A stretch of 7,838 nucleotides of DNA. Origin: Pseudomonadota bacterium (lineage in GTDB: Bacteria; Pseudomonadota; Alphaproteobacteria; Caulobacterales; Caulobacteraceae). Shown in pieces: positions 1 through 6,838 of the stretch. Position numbers and translations under genes: made by a program. The stretch covers positions 1 to 7,838 of the forward strand of contig JAEYTM010000079.1 of assembly GCA_023434015.1 (NCBI GenBank), read 5' to 3'. The notes below the pieces were generated by a model. That model was not told the origin of the DNA. It made no database searches and saw nothing but the letters and a program-made list of their open reading frames with translations. Every line of letters begins with the position of its first letter. Within the stretch, counting starts at the first letter, position 1.

Positions 1-401
1 GTCGCGCCGGAAATGGCGAAGCGGCGGCCGTTGACCAGCACAAGGTTGCGCGTTGAGCCGAAGCCGCGCAGGTTGATCGTCGCCGTGCCGCCGGGGACGC
101 CGTTGTTCGTCCGCCCGCTGGCCCCGCCGCTGAACTGCGGCGAGTCGGCGAGGATCTGCTCGACGTTGGCCGTACCGGCGGCCTTGATCTCTTCCGCGTT
201 GACCACCGTCACCGGCGTGGAGGCCTCGAAGCCTTCCAGGCGGATGCGCGAGCCGGTGACATAGACCTCCTCCACCTCCGCGACGGCGGCGCTCTGGGCC
301 TGGGCCGCGGTGGCGATGACGAGCGAGGCGGCGCCTGCGGCGACGAGGGCGGCTCCGTTGAGGAGCCGCGCGCGGCGGCTCCGGGCCGGGGACTGGGGCA
401 T
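1..401 (-). CDS. TonB-dependent outer-membrane receptor, N-terminal part (runs off left edge)
   Basis: The first 133 codons of a TonB-dependent receptor are read on the minus strand from ATG at 401-399. Residues 1-36 form a signal peptide: an Arg-rich n-region (about 7-12), a hydrophobic Ala/Val/Leu core, and an Ala-Gln-Ala end just before Gln35-Ser36. Next comes a short acidic stretch and the motif VYVTGSRI at about residue 48, typical of the start of the plug in Caulobacter-type receptors. The plug domain (about 55-133) shows TPVTVVNAEEI, a VEQILADSPQF segment and the family hallmark NLRGFGSTRNLVLVNGRR. The family sits in the outer membrane and imports ligands (siderophores, vitamins, sugars, oligomers) using TonB-ExbBD energy. 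The beta-barrel, usually another 550-850 residues, is outside the window, so the substrate cannot be inferred. The start is supported by the signal peptide and an upstream AGGGAG. The gene is divergent from the ligase operon. Family call is very secure; the ligand is unknown. Confidence 0.95.
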   Translation of the reverse strand, partial: MPQSPARSRRARLLNGAALVAAGAASLVIATAAQAQSAAVAEVEEVYVTGSRIRLEGFEASTPVTVVNAEEIKAAGTANVEQILADSPQFSGGASGRTNNGVPGGTATINLRGFGSTRNLVLVNGRRFAISGA

Positions 402-410
402 GGGCGGCTG

Positions 411-416
411 CTCCCT
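411..416 (-). promoter_or_regulatory. Ribosome-binding site of the TonB-dependent receptor
   Basis: The minus strand reads AGGGAG, followed by nine bases and then ATG at 401-399. It is purine-rich, close to the Shine-Dalgarno consensus and at a usable distance. It fixes the receptor start directly upstream of a well-formed signal peptide. Confidence 0.7.
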
Positions 417-514
417 ATGTGCATTTGCTCCGCCGCCTCTTGCGTTGGGCTGGGGTGAGCATCGTTGAAGTCTGAGCGACCGGCGGGTCGCCGGGCCTGC
501 GCGACGGAGCACAA

Positions 515-528
515 GCTGGACGTCCAGC
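515..528. repeat. Perfect 14-bp palindrome, possible operator
   Basis: GCTGGACGTCCAGC is a perfect inverted repeat with no spacer, 113 bp upstream of the receptor start codon. The short direct repeat GGTCC-AA-GGTCC follows at about 533-544. Symmetric 14-bp sites of this kind are common binding sites for dimeric repressors, but no regulator gene is in the window and GC-rich DNA produces palindromes by chance. The operator role is inference. Confidence 0.35.
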
Positions 529-741
529 GTCCGGTCCAAGGTCCGATCTGTCTGGAGATTGGCTGCGCCTCAGCGGCCTGGCGCCTGACGGCCGGGCCGG
601 GCCGGGCGGATCGCGCCTTAGACTCCGTCCCCACGCCCGCGCTGTCGCACGCATCTTGGGGCGCTCCGCACCCCTCCATAGGCCCCCCGTCTATGTCGTT
701 GGGACCTACCTAAACCGGAATCGTTCGCAAATAAAGGCGTT

Positions 742-758
742 ATCTCAAATCATGAGAT
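742..758. repeat. Inverted repeat ATCTCA-N5-TGAGAT in the AT-rich island
   Basis: Two perfect 6-bp arms flank the 5-base spacer AATCA, inside the most AT-rich part of the intergenic region. The same 6-5-6 design occurs at 827-843 with spacer CATCA. A weak -35-like TTGACT overlaps its right edge (758-763), but no matching -10 follows at 16-18 bp. It could be an operator for either divergent gene; no regulator is visible nearby. Confidence 0.35.
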
Positions 759-826
759 TGACTACCAATGTAGGGGACTTGGCGCCACACCCGCCCCGAC
801 GGAAGGCGGCTTCAAAGGCGAGGGTA

Positions 827-843
827 TTCCTACATCATAGGAA
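827..843. repeat. Inverted repeat TTCCTA-N5-TAGGAA
   Basis: Two perfect 6-bp arms flank spacer CATCA, centred 85 bp downstream of the 742-758 repeat and sharing its geometry, although the arm sequences differ. It lies about 220 bp upstream of the ligase operon's likely start. It may be a regulatory site or a small leader hairpin. There is no T-run behind it, so an intrinsic terminator is unlikely. Confidence 0.3.
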
Positions 844-1052
844 CTCGCTCCGTCCTTGAATGGGGAAGCGCGACTTTTGGCGCGGCTCGCCACCAAGCCG
901 GCGCTCACGCGTTTCGTCCACAGCGGCATTCTGGGCGGGAGGGCGTTGGCGCCTGTTCGTGCGGCGCCGCGTGCCGTGAAGGGTCGGCGCGGCGGATTTC
1001 CCGCCCGCGGCGCGTCACGCTCGGCTAATCAACCGGCGGCCTTGCCGAAACT

Positions 1053-1056
1053 GGAG
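1053..1056 (+). promoter_or_regulatory. Ribosome-binding site that decides a CTG start
   Basis: GGAG is followed by six bases (CATCCT) and then CTG at 1063. The spacing is optimal. No comparable purine-rich site precedes the in-frame TTG codons at 856 and 1042 or the GTG at 976, so this motif is the main sequence argument for starting translation at CTG. Confidence 0.5.
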
Positions 1057-1062
1057 CATCCT

Positions 1063-4000
1063 CTGTCGGTCATCGCTGCGCTAAACCACGTCACCCGCTA
1101 CCGGTACGACGAGCCCGTCGAACTGGGGCCGCACGTCGTGCGCCTGCGCCCCGCGCCGCACACCCGCACGCGCATTCCCAGCTATTCGTTGAAGATCGCG
1201 CCCGAAGCGCACTTCATCAACTGGCAGCAGGATCCGCACGGCAACTGGCTGGCCCGCATCGTCTTCCCCGAGCCCACGCGGGAGTTCAGCGTCACGGTCG
1301 ACCTCACCGCCGAGATGACGGTGGTCAACCCGTTCGACTTCTTCATCGAGTCCTACGCGGCCGCCCTCCCCTTCGCCTATCCCGCCGAACTGGCGCAGGA
1401 CCTGGCGCCGTACCTGACCGTGGACGACGACGGGCCCGGCCTGACCGCCTTCTGCGCGGAACTCGCGGCCGACGGCCAGCCCACGGTCGACTTCATCGTC
1501 GGCCTGAACGCGCGCATCCAGCAGGCGGTGCGCTATGTGGTGCGGCTGGAGCCCGGGGTGCAGAGCCCCGACGCCACCCTGTCGCTCGGCTCCGGCTCCT
1601 GCCGCGACAGCGCGTGGCTGCTGGTGCAGGTCCTGCGGCGGCTGGGCCTGGCCGCACGTTTCGTCTCGGGCTACCTGATCCAGCTCAAGGCCGATATCGA
1701 CCCGGTCGAGGGGCCGGCAGGAACCCAGACCGACTTCACCGACCTGCACGCCTGGGCCGAGGTCTACATACCCGGCGCCGGCTGGATCGGCCTGGACGCC
1801 ACCTCCGGCCTGCTGTGCGGCGAGGGACACATCCCCCTGGCCGCCTCGCCCCACTATCGCAACGCGGCCGCGATCACCGGCGGGGCCAGCCGGCCGGCCA
1901 GCGACTTCGACTTCGCCATGACCGTCACCCGGATGGTCGAACCGGTCCGCATCACCCGCCCATTCGGCGAGGGCGACTGGAACGCCCTGCTCGCCGCCGG
2001 CGACGCCATCGAGGCCGACCTGCAGGCCCAGGACGTGCGCCTGACCCTGGGCGGCGAACCGACCTTCGTCTCCATCGACGACTTCGAGGCCGCCGAGTGG
2101 AACATCGACGCCTCCGGCCCGACCAAGCCGGCGATCGCCGCAGACCTGATCCAACGCCTGCGCGCCCGGTTCGGCGTCGGCGGTCTGCTGCACCATGGCC
2201 AGGGCAAGTGGTACCCGGGCGAGCCGCTGCCCCGCTGGGCGCTTGGCCTTTACTGGCGGCTGGATGGCCGGCCCATCTGGCGCGGCCCGGATGAGCCCTC
2301 CGACGAGGATGCCGACGCCACCCCGCTCGACGCCCAGGAGTTGCTGGAACGGCTGGCCGCGCGGCTCGGGATCGACCCCGCCCTGGTGCTGCCGGCGCGC
2401 GAGGACCCGTTGCGGATGATCAAGGCCGAGGGCGACCTGCCGCCCGGAGTGCAGGTCACCGACGCGGCGCTGGACGCGCCGGGTCCGCGCGCCAGCCTGC
2501 GCCGGGCGATGGAGGGCGGACTGTCGCGGCCCGTGGGTTACGTCCTGCCGCTGCGGCGGGCTTTTTCCGCGGCCGAGGGCGGCGGCTGGGTGAGCGAAGC
2601 CTGGACGTTCGGCCGCGGGCGGCTGTTCCTGGTCCCGGGCGATTCCCCTGTGGGGCTGCGCCTGCCGCTCGATGGCCTGCCGGAGCTGAAGCCCGAGGAT
2701 TATCCGCACATCGTCCCGGTCGATCCCTATGAGGAACGCGGACCGCTGCCGACCTTCGATCCTCCGACGACGCGTCCCTCCCCGGCGGCGAGGGGGGCCG
2801 TGCGCACCGCCCTGGCCGTCGAGGCCCGTCAGGGTCGTCTCTACGTCTTCATGCCGCCGGTCTCCCGGCTGGAGGACTATCTCGAACTGGTCGCACAGCT
2901 CGAGCGGGCCGCGGAGGGGGCGCCGGTCCGGATCGAGGGATACCCGCCGCCGGCGGACATGCGACTGGGCGTGCTGAAGGTGACCCCCGACCCAGGGGTG
3001 ATCGAGGTGAACGTGCAACCCGCCGCGAGCTGGCGCGAGGCGGTCGAGATCACCACCGGCGTCTACGACGACGCGCGGGCGTGCCGTCTGGGCGCCGACA
3101 AGTTCATGATCGACGGACGCCACACCGGCACCGGTGGCGGGGCTCATGTGGTGGTGGGCGGGGCCAGCCCGGCGGACTCGCCCTTCCTGCGCCGGCCGGA
3201 CCTGCTGAAAAGCCTGCTGATCTACTGGCAGCGCCACCCGTCGCTGTCCTACCTGTTCTCCGGCCTGTTCGTCGGCCCGACGAGCCAGGCGCCCCGGGTC
3301 GACGAGGCGCGCCACGACACGCTCTACGAGCTGGACATCGCCCTCTCGCAGATTCCCGGCCCGGCCCGGAAGCGCCAGCCCGCCCCGTGGCTGATCGACC
3401 GGCTGCTGCGCAACCTGCTGACGGACGTGACCGGCAACACCCACCGGACCGAGATCTGCATCGACAAGCTCTATTCACCCGATGCCCCCGCCGGACGCCT
3501 GGGCCTGCTGGAGTTTCGCGGCTTCGAGATGCCGCCGGACGCGCGGATGAACCTGGCCCAGCAACTGCTCATCCGCGCGCTGATCTCCTGGTTCTGGCGC
3601 GAGCCGCAGGACGGACGGACGGTCCGCTGGGGAACCAGTCTGCACGACCGGTTCATGCTGCCGCATTTCGTCTGGGGCGATTTCCTGGAGGTGATCGGCG
3701 ACCTGAACCGCGCCGGCTACGCCCTCGAACCGCACTGGTACGAGGCCCAGCGCGCCTTCCGCTTTCCGGTGCATGGCCGCGTGCAGTACGGAACGGTGTC
3801 GCTGGAGCTGCGCCACGCCCTGGAGCCCTGGCACGTCATGGGCGAGGAGAGTACGGGTGGCGGAACCGTCCGCTTCGTCGACGCCTCGGTGGAGCGCCTC
3901 CAGGTGCTCGCCGACGGCTTTTCGCCCGAGCGTCATCTGGTGACCTGCAACGGCCGCGCCCTGCCGATGACGCCGACCGGCGCGGCGATGCAGGCCGTGG

Positions 4001-4311
4001 CGGGGGTCCGCTACAAGGCCTGGAAACTGCGCAGCGGCCTGCACCCGACCTTGCCGGTCAACGCACCCCTGACCTTCGACATCGTCGATCTGGCCACCCG
4101 CCGCTCGCTGGGCGGCTGCGTCTACCATGTGGCCCACCCGGGCGGCCGGAATTATGATAGCTTCCCGGTCAACTCCTACGAGGCGCAGGCCCGGCGGCGG
4201 GCGCGGTTCGTGGAACATGGCCACAGCCCGGGGCCCCTGAAGCCGCCCCCGGCGGAACGGACGGACGAGTTCCCCATGACGCTCGACCTGAGGACCGCCC
4301 GTGGCCGCTGA
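1063..4311 (+). CDS. Transglutaminase-like / DUF2126 (glutamine-synthetase-like ligase) fusion protein
   Basis: A 1082-residue cytoplasmic-looking protein with no signal peptide or membrane segment. Residues 1-100 match the bacterial transglutaminase N-terminal domain (HVTRYRYD, HVVRLRPAPH, NWQQDPHGNWLAR). Residues about 130-260 are the transglutaminase core with an intact Cys-His-Asp triad: Cys180 in GSGSCRDSAWL, His229 in DLHAWAEVY and Asp245 in WIGLDATSG. From about 312 to 1050 lies DUF2126, with LTLGGEPTFVS, GQGKWYPGEPLPRW, a Gly-rich HTGTGGGAH (687-695), and conserved acidic segments IEVN (Glu648), RTEICIDKLYSPD (Glu797) and LLEFRGFEMPPD (Glu817, Glu822). DUF2126 has been described by comparative genomics as a circularly permuted glutamine-synthetase-like amidoligase; metal or ATP binding by these residues is my inference. 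Homologues begin with Met at the position of CTG 1063, preceded by GGAG. The nearest canonical in-frame start is TTG 1042, which lacks a ribosome-binding site. First gene of a three-gene operon, overlapping the next by 11 bp. Substrate unknown. Confidence 0.93.
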   Translation: MSVIAALNHVTRYRYDEPVELGPHVVRLRPAPHTRTRIPSYSLKIAPEAHFINWQQDPHGNWLARIVFPEPTREFSVTVDLTAEMTVVNPFDFFIESYAAALPFAYPAELAQDLAPYLTVDDDGPGLTAFCAELAADGQPTVDFIVGLNARIQQAVRYVVRLEPGVQSPDATLSLGSGSCRDSAWLLVQVLRRLGLAARFVSGYLIQLKADIDPVEGPAGTQTDFTDLHAWAEVYIPGAGWIGLDATSGLLCGEGHIPLAASPHYRNAAAITGGASRPASDFDFAMTVTRMVEPVRITRPFGEGDWNALLAAGDAIEADLQAQDVRLTLGGEPTFVSIDDFEAAEWNIDASGPTKPAIAADLIQRLRARFGVGGLLHHGQGKWYPGEPLPRWALGLYWRLDGRPIWRGPDEPSDEDADATPLDAQELLERLAARLGIDPALVLPAREDPLRMIKAEGDLPPGVQVTDAALDAPGPRASLRRAMEGGLSRPVGYVLPLRRAFSAAEGGGWVSEAWTFGRGRLFLVPGDSPVGLRLPLDGLPELKPEDYPHIVPVDPYEERGPLPTFDPPTTRPSPAARGAVRTALAVEARQGRLYVFMPPVSRLEDYLELVAQLERAAEGAPVRIEGYPPPADMRLGVLKVTPDPGVIEVNVQPAASWREAVEITTGVYDDARACRLGADKFMIDGRHTGTGGGAHVVVGGASPADSPFLRRPDLLKSLLIYWQRHPSLSYLFSGLFVGPTSQAPRVDEARHDTLYELDIALSQIPGPARKRQPAPWLIDRLLRNLLTDVTGNTHRTEICIDKLYSPDAPAGRLGLLEFRGFEMPPDARMNLAQQLLIRALISWFWREPQDGRTVRWGTSLHDRFMLPHFVWGDFLEVIGDLNRAGYALEPHWYEAQRAFRFPVHGRVQYGTVSLELRHALEPWHVMGEESTGGGTVRFVDASVERLQVLADGFSPERHLVTCNGRALPMTPTGAAMQAVAGVRYKAWKLRSGLHPTLPVNAPLTFDIVDLATRRSLGGCVYHVAHPGGRNYDSFPVNSYEAQARRRARFVEHGHSPGPLKPPPAERTDEFPMTLDLRTARGR
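4290..4294 (+). promoter_or_regulatory. Ribosome-binding site for the ATP-grasp/alpha-E gene
   Basis: GAGGA lies six bases upstream of GTG 4301, inside the last codons of the preceding gene. It supports GTG 4301 as the start and indicates independent re-initiation within the overlapping operon. Confidence 0.65.
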
Positions 4312-6838
4312 CATCACCACTACCGCCGAGCGGCGGCGCGACGACCTCGAACCGTCGGCGGCCAAGCGCCTGTCGGGCTGGCTGCGCGGCTACAGCCCGC
4401 TGAAGGGCATACCGGACGAACTGTTCGACGCCACGGGCCGGCCGCGCGACCACTGGCTGAGCTTCCTCGGCGACTTCGCGGAATACCCAGAGCGGGAGTT
4501 CAAGAACCGCTTCAGCCTGGCGGCCCGGCACATCCGCGATACCGGGGTGACCTATCGCATCTATGGCGAGGAGAACGAGCGCAGCTGGCCGCTCAATCCC
4601 CTGCCGCTCATCCTCGGAAAGAAGGCGTGGGCCCAGATCGCCGAAGGCGTGGAACAGCGCGCCCGGCTGGTCGAGGCGCTGCTTCAGGACATCTACGGCC
4701 CAGGCGACCTCGTGGCCTCCGGCGCCCTGCCGGCCGCAGCCCTGACCGGCAGCGTCGATTTCGTGCGGGCCATGCGCGGCGTGCAGCCGCCGGGCGGGCG
4801 ACTGCTGCAGGTCTACGCCGCGGACCTGGGGCGCGGTCCGGACGGCCGCTGGTGGGTGCTGGACGACCGTACCCAGGCCCCATCCGGCGCCGGCTACGCG
4901 CTGGAGAACCGGCTGGTGCTCTCGCGCGCCTTTCCGAACCTCTACAACGCCATGAACGTCCAGCGGCTGGCGCCCTTCTTCGACGGGCTGAGGCAGGGCC
5001 TGACCGCCGCCGCCGACCGGCCGGACCCGCGCATCTGCCTGCTGACGCCCGGACCGTTCAGCGAAACCTATTTCGAACAGGCCCATCTGGCCCGCTACCT
5101 GGGCTTCCTGCTGGTCGAGGGGGCCGACCTGATCGCCCGTGACAGCAAGGTCTATGTACGGACCATCGCCGGACTGAAGCGGGTCGACGTGATCCTGAGG
5201 CGCGTCGACGCCGACTTCCTCGATCCGCTGGAGCTGAACAGCGCATCCCATCTGGGCACGCCGGGGATGCTGGAGGCGATCCGCTCCGGCGGCGTCGCGG
5301 TGCTCAATTTCCCGGGCTCCGGGGTCGTCGAATCCAAGGCGCTGCTGGGCTTCATGCCCAGGCTGTGCCGTCGCCTGCTGGGCGAGGAGCTGAAGATGCC
5401 CAACGTCGCCACCTGGTGGTGCGGCCAGCCGCGCGAGCGCCAGCATGTGATCGACCACCTGGACCGCCTGGCGATCGGGCCGGCGTTCAACACCCAGGGC
5501 GAGGACGGCGTCCAGGCCAGGCCGCGCCTCGGCGCCGACCTGTCGCCGCAGGAGCGGCAGGACCTGCTCGACCGCCTGGCCGACCGGCCGGGCGACTTCG
5601 TCGGCCAGGAGGTGGTGCGGCTGTCGACCATGCCGGTGCTGCGCGAAGGCCGGCTGGAGCCGGCCCCGTTCGTACTCAGGGTGTATGCGGCCTGGACGCC
5701 GGACGGCATGCGCATCATGCCCGGCGGCTTCTGCCGCACGTCGGAACAGCGCGACGTGCGCGCCATCGCCATGGGCGAGGACGCCCGCACAGCCGACGTC
5801 TGGATCATCGACGACAAGCCGGTCGAGCGGGTTTCGCTGCTGGCCAGCAAGGACGAGGTGAAGGTGCGCCGCATCCTCGGCCACCTGCCCAGCCGGGCCG
5901 CCGACAACCTCTACTGGCTCGGCCGCTACATCGAGCGGGCGGAGGCGACGCTGCGCCTCGTCCGCAGCCTGTGCACCAGCCTGATGGATGCGGAATCGGC
6001 CATCCACGCCACCGGCGAGACCCTGAGCGGCTTGCAGCGGCTGCTGATCGACTGGGGCGCGCTGGATGAGGAAACGCTCGGCGCACCGGCCCTCGACGCC
6101 GCACGCGCCACCCTGCACGACGAGGCGGCCTATGGGTCGGTCATCTACCTGGTCCGCGCCGCGCGACGCACCGCGTCGAGCATGCGCGAGCGGCTGTCGG
6201 CGGACTTCTGGACCCTCCTGCAGAACCTGGAGCGCGAACTGACGGGCGGTGCGCAGGCCCCCCTGTCCGAAGCTGAGGCGCTGCAGCAGGCGGAGAGCGC
6301 CTTGCAGATCCTCGCCGCCCTCGCCGGCCTGTCGCAGGAGAACATGAACCGCGTGGCCGGCTGGCGCTTCCTCGACATGGGCCGGCGCATCGAACGCGGC
6401 ATCAACACCTGTCGCCTGACGCGGACCTTCGCCCACGACGACGCGACCACCGACGACCTCGATCTGCTGCTCGACCTCGCCGACAGCCAGATCACCTACC
6501 GCGCGCGCTATCTGGTCGGCCTGGCGCTCAACCCCGTGCGCGACATGGTCATGCTGGACCCCTACAACACCCGTTCGCTCGCCTTCCAGGTGGTCACCCT
6601 AAAGGCGCATCTGGCGGCCCTGCCCTGCCTGCAGGACGACGGCATGCTGGAGGAGCCGAGCCGGCTGCTGCTGCCGATGGCGACCGCGGTGGAGACCGCC
6701 GACAGCGCCCACCTCAGCCTCACCACGATGCAGTCGTTCGAGCGGACCCTGATGCGGCTCTCCGGGGCGATCGCCGACCGCTATTTCCTGCAGGGCGCCC
6801 AGGCCGTCCCCACCGTCAAACTGGCCGGCCTGGCGTGA
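4301..6838 (+). CDS. Circularly permuted type 2 ATP-grasp fused to alpha-E domain
   Basis: An 845-residue soluble protein. Residues about 80-500 are the circularly permuted ATP-grasp (former DUF404/DUF407). Visible motifs are GVTYRIYGEEN (82-92), LLQDIYGPGD, WWVLDDRTQAPSGAGYALENR-type segment (184-204), LLTPGPFSETYFEQAHLARY (247-266), LVEGADLI, the acidic RVDVILRRVDADFLDPLEL (294-312), and GTPGMLEAIRSGG with LNFPGSGVVESKALLGF. Residues about 527-835 are the helical alpha-E domain (DUF403), starting with LPSRAADNLYWLGRYIERAE. ATP-grasp enzymes normally join a carboxylate to an amine via an acyl-phosphate; alpha-E has no established reaction and is thought to be a partner of this ligase. The two domains are separate proteins in many bacteria and fused in others, as here. 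GTG 4301 has a GAGGA Shine-Dalgarno six bases upstream and overlaps the previous stop by 11 bp; the 3' end overlaps the next gene by 4 bp (GTGA). Domain calls are firm; the substrate is unknown. Confidence 0.94.
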   Translation: MAADITTTAERRRDDLEPSAAKRLSGWLRGYSPLKGIPDELFDATGRPRDHWLSFLGDFAEYPEREFKNRFSLAARHIRDTGVTYRIYGEENERSWPLNPLPLILGKKAWAQIAEGVEQRARLVEALLQDIYGPGDLVASGALPAAALTGSVDFVRAMRGVQPPGGRLLQVYAADLGRGPDGRWWVLDDRTQAPSGAGYALENRLVLSRAFPNLYNAMNVQRLAPFFDGLRQGLTAAADRPDPRICLLTPGPFSETYFEQAHLARYLGFLLVEGADLIARDSKVYVRTIAGLKRVDVILRRVDADFLDPLELNSASHLGTPGMLEAIRSGGVAVLNFPGSGVVESKALLGFMPRLCRRLLGEELKMPNVATWWCGQPRERQHVIDHLDRLAIGPAFNTQGEDGVQARPRLGADLSPQERQDLLDRLADRPGDFVGQEVVRLSTMPVLREGRLEPAPFVLRVYAAWTPDGMRIMPGGFCRTSEQRDVRAIAMGEDARTADVWIIDDKPVERVSLLASKDEVKVRRILGHLPSRAADNLYWLGRYIERAEATLRLVRSLCTSLMDAESAIHATGETLSGLQRLLIDWGALDEETLGAPALDAARATLHDEAAYGSVIYLVRAARRTASSMRERLSADFWTLLQNLERELTGGAQAPLSEAEALQQAESALQILAALAGLSQENMNRVAGWRFLDMGRRIERGINTCRLTRTFAHDDATTDDLDLLLDLADSQITYRARYLVGLALNPVRDMVMLDPYNTRSLAFQVVTLKAHLAALPCLQDDGMLEEPSRLLLPMATAVETADSAHLSLTTMQSFERTLMRLSGAIADRYFLQGAQAVPTVKLAGLA

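Larger units (their letters stand above)
402..1062. other. Divergent intergenic region with no convincing gene
   Basis: About 660 bp separate the divergent receptor and the ligase operon. Open frames here give low-complexity, Arg/Pro/Ala-rich translations without recognisable domains or good ribosome-binding sites, so I see no protein gene. Both flanking transcripts must start inside or near this stretch, so both promoters should be here, but I found no convincing sigma-70-type -35/-10 pair. Base composition is uneven: 711-770 is about 38% GC (23 of 60), against very GC-rich flanks. That AT-rich island and the inverted repeats listed separately (515-528, 742-758, 827-843) are the best candidates for promoter or operator elements. 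A minor perfect tandem repeat, three copies of GCCGG, lies at 591-605. If transcription of the operon begins near the island, its leader would be roughly 200-300 nt long, and a receptor transcript starting there would have a leader of similar or greater length. Confidence 0.6.

Noticed and set aside
591..605. Three tandem copies of GCCGG as a functional repeat
   Set aside because: It is too short and compositionally simple for this GC-rich DNA to support any function.
758..763. TTGACT as a -35 promoter element on the plus strand
   Set aside because: At 16-18 bp spacing the following hexamers are GC-rich (around GGCGCC) and do not resemble a -10 box, so I do not call a promoter.
415..859. Short open frames in the intergenic region (plus strand 465-713 and 656-859, minus strand 415-654)
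   Set aside because: Their translations are Pro/Arg/Ala-rich, show no family motifs and lack convincing ribosome-binding sites; the frames overlap one another on both strands.
860..979. Small ATG-started open frame of 39 codons in the operon leader, possible leader peptide
   Set aside because: The product is Arg/Ser/Trp-rich with no hydrophobic segment or regulatory amino-acid run, and no Shine-Dalgarno sequence precedes the ATG.
856..1062. 69-residue N-terminal extension of the transglutaminase/DUF2126 protein from TTG 856
   Set aside because: Family members begin at the position of CTG 1063; the extension is low-complexity, lacks a ribosome-binding site and looks like a translated leader.
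1081..3444. 787-codon open frame on the minus strand opposite the DUF2126 fusion gene
   Set aside because: It lies wholly antisense to a gene with unmistakable conserved motifs, its translation is Gly/Arg/Gln/Val-rich without domains, and long antisense frames are expected in very GC-rich coding DNA.
4169..6436. 755-codon open frame on the minus strand opposite the ATP-grasp/alpha-E gene
   Set aside because: Same explanation: a compositional shadow of the real gene with low-complexity translation and no recognisable domain.
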